Notes under the pieces: generated by a model
The model's database searches: none
What the model was told of the DNA's origin: nothing
The model's input: the letters and a program-made list of their open reading frames with translations, nothing else
Position numbers and translations under genes: made by a program
Shown: positions 9,871-18,792 of the stretch, in pieces
Numbering within the stretch: the stretch's first letter is position 1
Layout of the letters: each line of letters begins with the position of its first letter
NCBI RefSeq assembly: GCF_009765215.1
Contig: NZ_VLNV01000003.1
Coordinates: forward strand, 248,001-312,000
Reading direction: 5' to 3'
DNA: 64,000 nucleotides
Source: Lysobacter prati
GTDB lineage: Bacteria; Pseudomonadota; Gammaproteobacteria; Xanthomonadales; Xanthomonadaceae

Positions 9871-10172
9871 GCGGACCCCGTCCCCGTGCCATTACTAAAG
9901 ATGTGGAATAAATCAAAAGCATGGTGGTGGTGGAGTCGCCGAAAATCCGGTAAAACTGCACCAAGCATTTGATTTACAAGGAATTTATTGCCTTCGAAAC
10001 TTCGGTAGAACCAACCCTGTAAGTCCCGGACAAACTGTGGACAACTCTAGCGCACCGGTGAAGGGTGCCAATTGTCCACAACTTGTGCCCGCAACATACA
10101 CGGCTTACCCGCAGGCCTTGAGGATAAGTATGTCTCGACCAGCGCAGCTTTGCGCTGCCGCCTGAGCCTGAC
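9871..10172. other. oriC: Probable chromosomal replication origin (oriC), dnaA-dnaN gap
   Basis: In Xanthomonas campestris the minimal origin is the dnaA/dnaN intergenic region, with few consensus DnaA boxes and several AT clusters. The same gap here is 302 bases. It holds two DnaA-box-like sites in opposite orientation, TGTGGACAA (10036-10044) and TTGTCCACA (10072-10080), each one base from TTATCCACA. A weaker match is TGTGGAATA (9903-9911). AT-rich tracts lie at about 9895-9925 and 9960-9990, a plausible unwinding element. The left-facing genes to one side and right-facing genes to the other support an origin nearby. Confidence 0.75.
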
Positions 10173-11498
10173 TTACTCGCTGAGCTTGCGGATCAGCTTG
10201 TCCCAGTCTTCCTGCAGCTTGCCGTCGGTTTCCTTCAGCGTGCGGATCTGACGGCAGGCATGGAGCACGGTGGTGTGGTCGCGCCCGGCAAAGGCATCGC
10301 CGATCTCCGGCAGGCTGTGCTCGGTCAGTTCCTTGGCCAGGGCCATCGCCATCTGCCGCGGACGTGCCAGCGAGCGCGTGCGGCGCTTGGACAGCAGGTC
10401 CTTCATCTGCAGGCCGTAGTAGTCGGCCACGGTCTTCTGGATGTTGGGAATGCCGATCGCCTGCTGCTGTGCGCGCAACAGGTCGCGCAGGGTTTCCTGG
10501 GCGAACTCGACGGTGATTGCGCGGCCGGTGAAGTTGGCGCGAGCAGCCAGAGTGTTGAGGGCGCCCTCGAGGTCGCGCACGTTGCTGCGCATCTTCTTGG
10601 CGAGCAGGAAGGCGACTTCCTCGGGAATGTTGGCGCCGCGCTCGCGCGCCTTCGACAGCACGATCTGCGCGCGCGTCTCGAAATCCGGCGGCTCGATCGC
10701 CACGCTCAGGCCCCAGGCCAGGCGCGACTTCAGGCGCGGCTCCAGGCCCTCGACTTCGCGCGGATAGCGGTCGCAGGTCAGGATGATCTGCTGCTTGCCG
10801 TCGAAGAGCTGGTTGAACGTGTGGAAGAACTCTTCCTGGGTGCGGTCCTTGCCGGCGAAGAACTGGATGTCGTCGATCAGCAGCGCATCGACCTGCTGGA
10901 ACTGGCGTTTGAACGCATCCATGGTCTTGTCCTGCAGCGACTTCATCATCGCGCTGAAGAACTGCTCGCTGCGCAGGTACAGCACGCGCATGTTCGGGTT
11001 GGCGCTGCGCATGGCATTGCCCGCGGCGAACATCAGGTGGGTCTTGCCCAGGCCGGTGCCGCCGTACAGCAGCAGCGGGTTGTGGGCGCGATCACCGGGC
11101 TTGAGCGAAGCCTGCCAGGCGGCGGCGCGGCCGAGCTGATTGCTGCGGCCTTCGACGAAGTTGTCGAAGGTGTAGTGATTGTCGAGGTGGCCGTTGAACG
11201 GCTCCGACGGCACGGCGCGGGCCATGGGGGTCGGTTCGATCTGCGGCATCGGCATGGGTGCGCGCGGAAGCGAGCCGACTTCCAGGCTGACCTCGCTGCT
11301 GCCGGCGAAGTAGGTCAGCAACTCGCGGATGCGGGCCAGGTAGCGTTCGCGCACGTGCTCGACGACGAAGGCGTTGGGCGCATACAGCACGGTGACATCG
11401 TCGCGCTGGGCAGCCTGCAACGGCTTGAGCCAGGTGTGGACATCTTCGGCCGGCAGTTCGGCTTCAAGGCGTTCGAGGCAGCGGGGCCAGGCATCCAT
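10173..11498 (-). CDS. dnaA: Chromosomal replication initiator protein DnaA
   Basis: DnaA (441 aa) binds DnaA boxes, melts oriC and loads DnaB. The start at 11498 gives the family N-terminus [21 protein letters not shown] longer open frame upstream is not conserved-looking. Domain I is at 1-70, followed by a short Pro/Met-rich linker (about 78-105). The AAA+ domain carries Walker A GGTGLGKT (146-153) and [11 protein letters not shown], and the C-terminal DNA-binding helix-turn-helix has [15 protein letters not shown] 395-base region with inverted repeats lies upstream, and oriC lies downstream. Confidence 0.98.
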   Translation of the reverse strand: MDAWPRCLERLEAELPAEDVHTWLKPLQAAQRDDVTVLYAPNAFVVEHVRERYLARIRELLTYFAGSSEVSLEVGSLPRAPMPMPQIEPTPMARAVPSEPFNGHLDNHYTFDNFVEGRSNQLGRAAAWQASLKPGDRAHNPLLLYGGTGLGKTHLMFAAGNAMRSANPNMRVLYLRSEQFFSAMMKSLQDKTMDAFKRQFQQVDALLIDDIQFFAGKDRTQEEFFHTFNQLFDGKQQIILTCDRYPREVEGLEPRLKSRLAWGLSVAIEPPDFETRAQIVLSKARERGANIPEEVAFLLAKKMRSNVRDLEGALNTLAARANFTGRAITVEFAQETLRDLLRAQQQAIGIPNIQKTVADYYGLQMKDLLSKRRTRSLARPRQMAMALAKELTEHSLPEIGDAFAGRDHTTVLHACRQIRTLKETDGKLQEDWDKLIRKLSE

Positions 11499-11827
11499 CA
11501 GGTAGGGCGTCTTCTTCAGTTGCGGTGTGCGGGCCTGCGGCCTCGGACGAAAAGCGGCCCGCCACGCGATGCGGGCATCGCGGCGAAACGGGGCGGGGGT
11601 GGAGGTCAGACTATCACCGCCAATGGGCTCGCAACAGGACTTGTCCACAGGATGTCCACGGTGTAGCAGTGGACATCCCCCAAAGTTTGCGGCGCAAACT
11701 TCGGGCCCCGCTGCTTGTTCTCCACACCCCATTCGCGCTGCGCGCGAATCGCCCCCTAACTTAGGGGGCTGGTCCCGTGCTCCAGCCCTCGCAATACCTC
11801 GCTCTCCCTGACCAGTGGTTTCGCGGG
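11499..11827. promoter_or_regulatory. dnaA upstream region with array of inverted repeats
   Basis: The gap between dnaA and rpmH holds no convincing gene. It contains a DnaA-box-like TTGTCCACA (11641-11649) and directly beside it a perfect 10-bp inverted repeat GGATGTCCAC / GTGGACATCC (11650-11659 / 11669-11678). Three more follow: AAGTTTGC/GCAAACTT (11683-11701), ATTCGCGC/GCGCGAAT (11731-11749), and CCCCCTAA/TTAGGGGG (11752-11768). The dnaA promoter must lie here, and DnaA autoregulation through the TGTCCAC sites is plausible. I found no clear -10/-35 pair for dnaA. Confidence 0.6.
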
Positions 11828-11857
11828 TTGACCTGCGGCTCGCGGACCCGCTAGAAT
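11828..11857 (+). promoter_or_regulatory. Probable sigma-70 promoter of rpmH-rnpA
   Basis: TTGACC (11828-11833) and TAGAAT (11852-11857) are separated by 18 bases and lie about 36 bases upstream of the rpmH start codon. It is the strongest hexamer pair in this divergent gap. Confidence 0.65.
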
Positions 11858-11893
11858 CGCCGGTCCTATTTGACGTTTTCGCAGAGCCGGATC

Positions 11894-12034
11894 ATGGCCA
11901 CCAAGCGCACCTATCAGCCCAGCAACCTCAAGCGCAAGCGCGACCACGGTTTCCGTGCCCGCATGGCGACTGCCGACGGCCGCAAGATTCTTGCCCGTCG
12001 TCGCGCCAAGGGCCGCAAGCGTCTCTGCGCCTAA
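11894..12034 (+). CDS. rpmH: 50S ribosomal protein L34
   Basis: L34 (46 aa) is a small basic protein of the large ribosomal subunit. The product starts [20 protein letters not shown] and ends KGRKRLCA. This is the gammaproteobacterial L34 pattern at its usual length, except for a Cys near the end where Ser is common. It is the first gene of the rightward rpmH-rnpA-yidC series. Confidence 0.98.
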   Translation: MATKRTYQPSNLKRKRDHGFRARMATADGRKILARRRAKGRKRLCA

Positions 12035-12090
12035 GCGTCGCTGCCGCCGCATTGCGCGGCGGCCGACCGGCACTCGCCGGTAGTCCCTAG

Positions 12091-12534
12091 ATGATATCGG
12101 CCCGCTTCCCGCGCACGGCGCGGGTACGCGCGCGTTCCGACTTCGATCGCATCTTTCAGCATGGCCGGCGCGTAGCGCTGCCCGTGCTGGCTTTGCATTG
12201 GCAGGCTAGCGATACCGCTCCGCGCCTGGGCCTCGCCGTCTCGCGCAAGGTCGATCCCAATGCGGTCGGCCGCAACCGCATCAAGCGCGTCCTGCGCGAT
12301 ACCTTCCGCAAGATCCGCGGCGAACTGGCTGCGGGCGACTATGTCCTGGTCGCCCGTCCCGCCGCAGCGCGCAGTACCGGGCCGGAACTCGCCGCGGCCC
12401 TGCATGGTCTGTTGCAGCGCTGCGGCGCCTTGCCTGCTGCTTCGGTCCCGACTTCGTTGCCCCCGACTGCGGCGACCGGCACAATGCCGACCGCTTCCCC
12501 TTCCGCCCCAATGCCTGACTCCGGTCAAGGCTGA
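12091..12534 (+). CDS. rnpA: Ribonuclease P protein component
   Basis: RnpA (147 aa) is the protein subunit of RNase P, which trims the 5' ends of tRNA precursors. The conserved core is present: VRARSDFDRIFQHGRRV near the start, the central LGLAVSRKV, and the basic RNR motif VGRNRIKRVLRDTFRK. The last 35 or so residues are a Pro/Ala/Ser/Thr-rich tail not needed for the fold, which makes the protein longer than the usual 115-130 aa. It follows rpmH by 56 bases. No yidD lies between it and yidC. Confidence 0.95.
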   Translation: MISARFPRTARVRARSDFDRIFQHGRRVALPVLALHWQASDTAPRLGLAVSRKVDPNAVGRNRIKRVLRDTFRKIRGELAAGDYVLVARPAAARSTGPELAAALHGLLQRCGALPAASVPTSLPPTAATGTMPTASPSAPMPDSGQG

Positions 12535-12549
12535 GCCTGCCTGTCGCCC

Positions 12550-14265
12550 ATGAACCAGACCCGTGTCTTTCTGATCTTCGCCTGGCTGATGGTGGCGACC
12601 CTGCTGTGGATGGAATGGGGCAAGGAGAAGGCCGCACCGGCCGAACCTGCGCAAACCTCCGTGACCACCGCCGGCGCCAACGGCTCCGTGCCGGGCGCGC
12701 CGACGACCCCGGCTGCTCCGGGCGCCGTGCCGAGCGCACCGAGCATGGCCGCTGCCGCATCGCCGGCCAGCACGGCCGCAACGGCAGTGCCGACCGTGAC
12801 CGTCACCACCGACGTGCTCAAGGTCGTCCTCGATGGCGGCGAACTGCGCCAGGCTGACCTGTTGAAGTATCCGAGCACGGCCGACCGCGACAGCGCGCCG
12901 GTGCGCGTGTTCGCGCAGGATCCGTCCAACTACTTCGTCGCCCAGAGCGGCTGGGTGCAGAGCGGCGCCACCGGCAGCCAGAACGCGCCCACTCACGAAG
13001 CCGGCTTCGTGCCCGAAGGCGGCAAGACCGACTTCGCATTGGCTGACGGCGCTGCCAGCGTCGACGTGCCCTTCGTCTGGACCGGCGCCGACGGCGTGAG
13101 CATCCGCCGCATCTTCACCTTCACCCGCGGCGACTACGTGGTCAGGGTGCGCGATGAAGTGATCAATGCCGGCAGCGCGCCGTGGCAGGGCTTCATCTAT
13201 CGCCAGCTCAGCCGCGTTCCGCGCGCTCTGGTGAAGAAGGGCCCGATGAGCGCCGAGCAGTACAGCTTCCAGGGCGCGGCGTGGTACTCGAGCGCCGACA
13301 AGTACGAGAAGCGCAAGTACGACAAGTTCGTCGACGACGGCCCGCTGCAGAAGGAAGTCACCGGCGGCTGGGTCGGCATGCTGCAGCACCACTTCTTCTC
13401 GGCGTGGATCCCGGGCGCCAACGACAAGAGCACCTTCTCGCTGGCCACCACCCAGGGCCCGGGCGGCACTCAGTACGTGGTGCGCGAAGTCGGCCCGGGC
13501 GTGAACGTCGCCCCGGGCGCCACCGCCAGCACCGAGGCACGCCTGTGGGTCGGCCCGAAGCTGGTCAAGGCGATCGAAGCGCAGAACGTCCCCGGCCTTG
13601 ATCGCGCGGTCGACTTCAGCAGCTTCAGCATCATGGCCACCATCGCCAGCTGGCTGTTCTGGGTGCTTGAGAAGATCTACGGCCTGGTCGGCAACTGGGG
13701 CTGGTCGATCGTCGGCCTGGTGCTGCTGATCAAGCTGGCGATGTACCCGCTGTCCGCGGCGCAGTACAAGTCGATGGCCAAGATGCGCAAGTTCCAGCCG
13801 CGCATGGCGCAGCTCAAGGAGCGCTACGGCGACGACAAGCAGAAGCTACAGATGGCGATGATGGAGCTGTACAAGAAGGAGAAGATCAACCCGGTCGGCG
13901 GCTGCTTGCCGATCCTGCTGCAGATGCCGGTGTTCCTGGCGCTGTACTGGATGCTGTCGGAGTCGGTCGAGCTGCGCCACGCACCGTGGATCGGCTGGAT
14001 CACCGACCTGACCTCGCGCGATCCCTACTTCGTGTTGCCGCTGATCAACGTCGCGGTGATGTGGTTCACGCAGAAGCTCAACCCGACCGCGGGCATGGAC
14101 CCGATGCAGGCGAAGATGATGCAGTTCATGCCGCTGGTGTTCGGCGTGATGTTCGCGTTCTTCCCGGCCGGCCTGGTGCTGTACTGGGTGACCAACGGCG
14201 CACTCGGCCTGCTGCAGCAGTGGTGGATGATCAAGCGCTACAGCGAGGAGCCGGCCAAGGCCTGA
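12550..14265 (+). CDS. yidC: Membrane protein insertase YidC
   Basis: YidC (571 aa) inserts and folds inner-membrane proteins, alone or with the Sec translocon. The N-terminal membrane anchor (residues 3-20) is followed by an Ala/Pro-rich linker and the large periplasmic beta domain of gram-negative YidC. The conserved C-terminal insertase core starts near residue 360 ([18 protein letters not shown]) and includes [39 protein letters not shown] and the last segment [20 protein letters not shown]. It starts 15 bases after rnpA and ends before a strong terminator. Confidence 0.97.
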   Translation: MNQTRVFLIFAWLMVATLLWMEWGKEKAAPAEPAQTSVTTAGANGSVPGAPTTPAAPGAVPSAPSMAAAASPASTAATAVPTVTVTTDVLKVVLDGGELRQADLLKYPSTADRDSAPVRVFAQDPSNYFVAQSGWVQSGATGSQNAPTHEAGFVPEGGKTDFALADGAASVDVPFVWTGADGVSIRRIFTFTRGDYVVRVRDEVINAGSAPWQGFIYRQLSRVPRALVKKGPMSAEQYSFQGAAWYSSADKYEKRKYDKFVDDGPLQKEVTGGWVGMLQHHFFSAWIPGANDKSTFSLATTQGPGGTQYVVREVGPGVNVAPGATASTEARLWVGPKLVKAIEAQNVPGLDRAVDFSSFSIMATIASWLFWVLEKIYGLVGNWGWSIVGLVLLIKLAMYPLSAAQYKSMAKMRKFQPRMAQLKERYGDDKQKLQMAMMELYKKEKINPVGGCLPILLQMPVFLALYWMLSESVELRHAPWIGWITDLTSRDPYFVLPLINVAVMWFTQKLNPTAGMDPMQAKMMQFMPLVFGVMFAFFPAGLVLYWVTNGALGLLQQWWMIKRYSEEPAKA

Positions 14266-14283
14266 GCCTTCCAGCGCTGAACT

Positions 14284-14317
14284 CACAAAGCCCGCCGCAA
14301 GGCGGGCTTTGTGTTTG
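14284..14317 (+). terminator. Rho-independent terminator after yidC
   Basis: CACAAAGCCCGCC and GGCGGGCTTTGTG pair perfectly over 13 bases around a GCAA loop, followed by GTTTGTG. It lies about 20 bases past the yidC stop and closes the rpmH-rnpA-yidC unit. Confidence 0.85.
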
Positions 14318-14322
14318 TGGAC

Positions 14323-14451
14323 TCCCCTCTCCCTGGCCGCGTTCGCGGCCGTCCCTCTCCCACAAGGGGAGAGGGCAACGCCCGGCAACTCATTCCCCCT
14401 CTCCCCTTGTGGGAGAGGGACAGGCCTCCGCAGGAGGCCAGGGAGAGGGGA
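14323..14451. repeat. Large composite inverted repeat between yidC and mnmE
   Basis: The outer arms TCCCCTCTCCCTGGCC (14323-14338) and its complement (14436-14451) enclose two smaller hairpins, GGCCGCG-TT-CGCGGCC and GGCCTCC-GCA-GGAGGCC. They also enclose two inverted copies of CCCTCTCCCACAAGGGGAG (starting at 14353) and its reverse (ending at 14419). The layout is an almost symmetric palindrome. Similar CCCTCTCCC..GGGAGAGGG units are common intergenic repeats in this family. It would sit in the mnmE leader. Confidence 0.75.
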
Positions 14452-14477
14452 CGCCAGTTCTCTGCGACCATATCCCC

Positions 14478-15824
14478 ATGACCACACCCGCCCGCGACAC
14501 CATCGCCGCAATCGCCACCGCCCCCGGCGCCGGCGGCGTCGGCATCGTGCGCCTGTCCGGTCCACGCTCGCGCGCGATCGCCGAGCACCTGTGTGCGCGC
14601 ACCCTCAGGCCGCGCCATGCCCACCACGTCCGCTTCGCCGCCGAGGATGGCGCCGTCATCGACGACGGCATCGCTCTGTATTTCGTCGCGCCTGCCAGCT
14701 ACACCGGCGAGGACGTGGTCGAGTTGCAGGCGCACGGCAGCCCGGCCGTGCTGCAGGAACTGGTGACACGTTGCGTGGCGCTGGGTGCGCGACGGGCGCG
14801 ACCGGGTGAGTTCAGCGAGCGCGCTTTCCTCGAAGGTCGCCTCGACCTGGCCCAGGCCGAAGCGGTCGCCGACCTGATTGCCGCCGCCGACGTCCGCGCC
14901 GCGCGCGCGGCGCGACGCGCACTGGACGGCGAATTCTCGCGGCGCGTCGATGCGCTCGCTGACGAACTGCTCGCCATCCGCGTGCACGTCGAGGCGGCGA
15001 TCGATTTCGCCGACGAGCCGATCGACACCCTCGGCGGCGCCCAGCTGCGGGCGCGACTGGCGACAACGGCTTCGGCGCTGGACGACCTGCTCGCCGCCGC
15101 CGAACGCGGCCGCCGCCTGCGCGACGGACTGCATGCGGTCATCGTCGGCCCGCCCAATGCCGGCAAGAGTTCGTTGCTCAACGTGCTCGCCGGCAGTGAC
15201 CGCGCCATCGTCACCGACATCGCCGGCACCACCCGCGACCTGCTGCACGAAACCATCCGTATCGATGGCGTCGAACTGACCCTGGTCGACACCGCCGGAC
15301 TGCGCGAGGGCGGCGACGTCATCGAGCGCGAGGGTATGCGTCGCGCCCGCGGCGAGCTTGGTCGCGCCGACCTCGCCATCGTCGTGCTCGATGCGCGTGA
15401 GCCGGAGGCCGGGCGCCTTTCCGTGATCGATGCGATCGCCGATGTTCCCCAGCGCCTGTGGCTGCACAACAAGGCCGACCTGCTCGGAGCGCCGACCACG
15501 GCAGTCGACGCCGATACGCTCCAGGTTTCTGCACGAACCGGGCTCGGCGTGGAAGCCCTGCACGCCCGCCTTCGCCAACTAGCCCAGGGCAACGACGACG
15601 GAGCCGGCGAAGGCGCCTTCACCGCCCGCGCCCGCCATGTCGATGCCCTGGCCCAGGCGAAGGTCGAACTGGCCGACGCTCGCGTCCACCTCGATCACGA
15701 GGCGCTGGACCTCGCCGCCGAAGCCCTGCGCCTGGCACACGACCAGTTGGGCGAGATCACCGGACGCGTCCGCGCTGATGATCTGCTCGGGCACATCTTC
15801 TCGAGCTTCTGCATCGGCAAGTAG
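14478..15824 (+). CDS. mnmE: tRNA modification GTPase MnmE (TrmE)
   Basis: MnmE (448 aa) works with MnmG to place the cmnm5 group on uridine 34 of several tRNAs. The ATG at 14478 gives the family start [21 protein letters not shown] longer frame upstream overlaps yidC and is spurious. The folate-binding N-terminal domain is followed by a helical region holding the G domain: G1 GPPNAGKSS near residue 223, [20 protein letters not shown] and the NKADL motif. The protein ends with the catalytic CIGK tail. Its place beside yidC matches the Xanthomonas thdF position. Confidence 0.97.
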   Translation: MTTPARDTIAAIATAPGAGGVGIVRLSGPRSRAIAEHLCARTLRPRHAHHVRFAAEDGAVIDDGIALYFVAPASYTGEDVVELQAHGSPAVLQELVTRCVALGARRARPGEFSERAFLEGRLDLAQAEAVADLIAAADVRAARAARRALDGEFSRRVDALADELLAIRVHVEAAIDFADEPIDTLGGAQLRARLATTASALDDLLAAAERGRRLRDGLHAVIVGPPNAGKSSLLNVLAGSDRAIVTDIAGTTRDLLHETIRIDGVELTLVDTAGLREGGDVIEREGMRRARGELGRADLAIVVLDAREPEAGRLSVIDAIADVPQRLWLHNKADLLGAPTTAVDADTLQVSARTGLGVEALHARLRQLAQGNDDGAGEGAFTARARHVDALAQAKVELADARVHLDHEALDLAAEALRLAHDQLGEITGRVRADDLLGHIFSSFCIGK

Positions 15825-15850
15825 CCCGCGCAGCGCCAATTGCGCCGCGC

Positions 15851-15864
15851 TTGACCCGGATCAA
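15851..15864. promoter_or_regulatory. FNR/Anr-like site upstream of the UbiM-like gene
   Basis: TTGAC-CCGG-ATCAA differs by one base from the FNR/Anr dyad TTGAT-N4-ATCAA. Its centre is about 84 bases before the ATG at 15942, a position suited to activation. It was found by eye, and single sites of this length can occur by chance. Confidence 0.5.
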
Positions 15865-15941
15865 AGCACTCGCCACGCCCCTGCTCGCAAAGTGCGTCGA
15901 ACGGACGATGCACTCTCGCGTCGCCATGGCAGGAGCGCACG

Positions 15942-17186
15942 ATGGAAATACTCGACACCGACGTGACCATCATCGGCGCAGGCCCGGTTGGCCTGTGCCT
16001 CGCACGTGCCCTGTCGGGCGCAGGCCTGGACATCACTCTGGTCGAGCGGCAAGCCGAGTCGGCGCTGTCGGCACCGGCATTCGACGGCCGCGAAATCGGA
16101 CTCACCCACCGCTCCCGGGCGCACATGCAGCGCCTGGGCCTGTGGCAACGGCTGGCGCCCGAGGATGTGTCGCCGTTGCGGGACATGCAGGTGTTCAACG
16201 CAGACTCCTTGCGATCCATGGACGTCAGCCACCGCGGCAGTGGTCGCGATGAGCTGGGCTACCTGGTTTCCAACCAGGGCATCCGCGCGGCCGCATTCGC
16301 CGCGGTACGCGGGGCAGACGACGTCCGGCTCCTGGACAGTTCCCGCGTCGTCTCCGTCGACTGCGAAGCCCGCTGCGCGCTTGTGCGCCTGGAAGGAGGG
16401 CGCGAACTGGTTTCGAAGCTGCTGGTCGCCGCCGACAGCCGGTTCTCCGAGACCCGGCGCGCATTCGGCATCGGCACACGCATGTTCGATGTCGGCCGAT
16501 CAATGCTGGTGTGCCGGGTGACGCACGACATCCCTCACGAAGACACCGCCTGGGAATGGTTCGGTGTCGGCCAGACCCTGGCCCGCCTGCCCTTGGGCAG
16601 CGCGCAACCCCTCGGGCATCGTTCCTCGCTGGTGTTGACCCTGCCAGCGCGGGAGATGGGCGAGATCCAGGCCCTGGACGACGACGGGTTCGCCCGCGAG
16701 ATGGAGCGCCGAAGTGGCGGTCGCATGGGCAGCATCCATTCGGTCAGCGAGCGCCATGTCTATCCGCTGGTCACCACCTATCCCCAGCGATTCAGTGGCC
16801 ATCGCTTTGCCCTGATCGGCGATGCGGCGGTCGGCATGCACCCGGTGACCGCGCATGGATTCAACTTCGGACTGATGAGCGTGCAGGCCCTGGCCAGCGA
16901 GATCCTGCAGGCCGCCGCGGCCGGCACGGACATCGCCGCGCCCGGGCGATTGGCGCGATACGACCGCGAACACCGCCGCGCCACCTTGCCGTTGTACCTG
17001 GCGACGCGGGGCATCGTCGGGCTGTACACCGACGATCGCCGTCCGGCGCGGATGCTTCGCACGGCACTGCTGCGCGTCGGTGGCGGGCTGGCGCCATTCA
17101 AGCGCCTGCTGGTGGACTCGCTGACCAACGACGGCACCGGAACGGCTCGCGCGCCGTTGCATCCGGCGTCCCGGGGCAGTGCCTGA
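15942..17186 (+). CDS. ubiM: UbiM-like FAD-dependent ubiquinone hydroxylase
   Basis: This is a flavoprotein monooxygenase (414 aa) of the UbiH/UbiF/UbiM group, which hydroxylates the aromatic ring during ubiquinone synthesis. The N-terminal FAD-binding Rossmann motif is VTIIGAGPVGLCLARAL, and the second FAD motif is ALIGDAAVGMHPVTAHGFNF. The segments DGREIGLTHRSR, LGYLVSNQGIR and ADSRFSETRR match my memory of Neisseria UbiM, the 5-demethoxyubiquinol hydroxylase subgroup, better than UbiH or UbiI. It stands alone after mnmE, behind a probable FNR/Anr site. It could be another UbiH-family member. Confidence 0.72.
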   Translation: MEILDTDVTIIGAGPVGLCLARALSGAGLDITLVERQAESALSAPAFDGREIGLTHRSRAHMQRLGLWQRLAPEDVSPLRDMQVFNADSLRSMDVSHRGSGRDELGYLVSNQGIRAAAFAAVRGADDVRLLDSSRVVSVDCEARCALVRLEGGRELVSKLLVAADSRFSETRRAFGIGTRMFDVGRSMLVCRVTHDIPHEDTAWEWFGVGQTLARLPLGSAQPLGHRSSLVLTLPAREMGEIQALDDDGFAREMERRSGGRMGSIHSVSERHVYPLVTTYPQRFSGHRFALIGDAAVGMHPVTAHGFNFGLMSVQALASEILQAAAAGTDIAAPGRLARYDREHRRATLPLYLATRGIVGLYTDDRRPARMLRTALLRVGGGLAPFKRLLVDSLTNDGTGTARAPLHPASRGSA

Positions 17187-17253
17187 ACGGGTCAAAGCGA
17201 AACGGCCGGTTCCGACCCGGGCCGGCCAGATGGTAGGCTGCTGCCGCCACCGC

Positions 17254-17283
17254 TTGACAAACACGGCCCGCTCACGCGATTAA
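17254..17283 (+). promoter_or_regulatory. Possible promoter of the TonB-like lipoprotein gene
   Basis: TTGACA (17254-17259) is followed after 18 bases by GATTAA (17278-17283), about 46 bases before the ATG at 17329. The arms ACACGGC and GCCGTGT, which overlap it, form a short hairpin that could instead be the end of the preceding transcript. Confidence 0.4.
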
Positions 17284-17328
17284 GAGCCGTGTGCACTTGA
17301 CGGCGCACTTCAGGGGAGCTTTGCCAAT

Positions 17329-18366
17329 ATGACCGTCGTAAATCCGCAAGCCCGGCGTTCCAGCCGGCTGTCCGCCGTAAAGCAGCTGTCCGCCGTGCTG
17401 GCCATCGCCTGCGCGCTGGCCGCCTGCCAGAAAGAAGAGCCAGCGCCGGAGAGCGCGGCTGCACCTGCAACCACCGCAGCCGCACCCGCGGTGACGGCCG
17501 ACACCGCGGTGTCTGCCAAGGTAACGGCCATGACGGCCGACCAGTTGCGCGAGGCGGCCCGCAAGGCCTACGCCGAGAACCGCCTGTACGCTCCGGCCGA
17601 GGACAACGCGGTCGAGTACTACCTGGCCCTGCGTGACAAGGCACCCGGCGACGCCGCCGTGTCGAGCGCGCTGACCGACCTGCTGCCGATGACGGTCATC
17701 GCCATCGAACAGAGCATCAACCGCGAAGACTTCACCGAAGCGCAGCGCCTTTCGGCACTGCTCGAGAAGGCCGACGCGCAGCACCCGGCGCTGGCCCGCC
17801 TCAAGACGAGCATCACTGCCCAGCAGGAAGCTGTGGGCAAGCGTGCCGCGCAGCAGCAGCTGACCGCCGAGGAAGAGACCAAGCGTAAGGCCGAGCTCGA
17901 AATCAAGCGGGTCGAGGACCAGAAGAAGCAGCAGGAAGAAGCTGCCAAGCTCCTGGCCACGCAGAACAAGGCCGCTGCCGACAAGGCTGCCGCGGACAAG
18001 ATCGCCGCCGACAAGGCCGCTGCTGACAAGGCTGCTGCCGATGAGCGTGCTGCCGAGCAGCGTGCCGCGGTGGCGCGCCAGACTGCTGCAGCACCGGCCA
18101 CCGCCGATGCCAGCGATCTGCGTCCGCTGTCGATGCCGCCGCCGCGTTATCCGCCGGAGGCGCTGCGTGCAGGTACTTCGGGTGAGGTGCAGGTCGAGTT
18201 CACCGTCGGCACCGATGGTTCGGTCACCGCCGCTCGCGTGGTGCGCTCCAACCCGGCGCGCATCTTCGATCGCGAAGCGGTCAACGCAGTACGCAAGTGG
18301 CGCTTCCAGCCGGTCGATTCTCCGGTGACCACGCGCCGCACGATCGGCTTCAATCCGCAGAGCTGA
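17329..18366 (+). CDS. TonB C-terminal-domain lipoprotein
   Basis: The product (345 aa) has an N-terminal hydrophobic segment ending in the lipobox-like LAAC (Cys33). A helical region follows, with alanine/lysine-rich repeats (ADKAAADKIAADKAAADKA, about 215-255). A TonB-type C-terminal domain starts at MPPPRYPPEALRAGTSGEV and ends QPVDSPVTTRRTIGFNPQS. TonB proteins normally have a plain membrane anchor. Here the start looks lipidated, and Gln after the Cys would predict release to the outer membrane by the Lol rule. Its partner is unknown. The start is supported by an AGGGGAG ribosome site. Confidence 0.75.
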   Translation: MTVVNPQARRSSRLSAVKQLSAVLAIACALAACQKEEPAPESAAAPATTAAAPAVTADTAVSAKVTAMTADQLREAARKAYAENRLYAPAEDNAVEYYLALRDKAPGDAAVSSALTDLLPMTVIAIEQSINREDFTEAQRLSALLEKADAQHPALARLKTSITAQQEAVGKRAAQQQLTAEEETKRKAELEIKRVEDQKKQQEEAAKLLATQNKAAADKAAADKIAADKAAADKAAADERAAEQRAAVARQTAAAPATADASDLRPLSMPPPRYPPEALRAGTSGEVQVEFTVGTDGSVTAARVVRSNPARIFDREAVNAVRKWRFQPVDSPVTTRRTIGFNPQS

Positions 18367-18427
18367 TCAGGTCAGCGTCGCGGGGACGGTTGGGGAACCC
18401 GACTCGCGGACGCAAGGCAGGTATGGG

Positions 18428-18457
18428 AAAGCCCGGCGCAAGCCGGGCTTTTTCTTT
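18428..18457 (+). terminator. Rho-independent terminator after the TonB-like gene
   Basis: AAAGCCCGGC and GCCGGGCTTT pair perfectly around a GCAA loop and are followed by TTCTTT. It lies about 60 bases past the stop. Confidence 0.85.
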
Positions 18458-18550
18458 GGGCGTTCCGCGTGTCGGTTGCACCTGTCGTGCCGAATTCAGT
18501 GGGCTGCTGTGGTGCTGCTCGGCTTGCGTCTGCGGAGTGGCGCCGTCCGC

Positions 18551-18763
18551 CGGGCCGGGGATTGCTCCGCCCCTTCGTCGGACATCCTGTCCGAAGGCGG
18601 GGCGTGGGCCATCCATGGCCCACTGCTGCGCAATCCCCGGCCCGTCGGCCGACGCTCCGGCATTTCGTTGCCCGGTCTTCGTCGACAAACCGTCATCCCC
18701 GCGAAGGCGGGGACCCAGCGACGTTGCTCTGATGCTCGTCATTCCCGCGAAGGCGGGAACCCA
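18551..18763 (+). repeat. Composite structured repeat, copy B (folded core plus two REPs)
   Basis: The core (18557-18638) is almost identical to copy A. It has GGGGATTGC/GCAATCCCC ends and the same two inner hairpins. One inner stem reads GTGGGCCAT/ATGGCCCAC where copy A has GCGGGCCAT/ATGGCCCGC, a paired change. The outer arm is GGGCC/GGCCC instead of GGGC/GCCC. REPs follow at 18692-18718 and 18738-18763. It fills most of the 476-base gap between the TonB-like gene and the natB terminator. No gene is visible in it. Confidence 0.85.
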
Positions 18764-18792
18764 TGGACGTTGCTCCAACACCACGTCACGCA

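Noticed and set aside
11499-11732. Longer start for dnaA at 11732
   Set aside because: The added 78 residues cover the inverted-repeat region and look unlike any DnaA N-terminus. The ATG at 11498 gives the family start.
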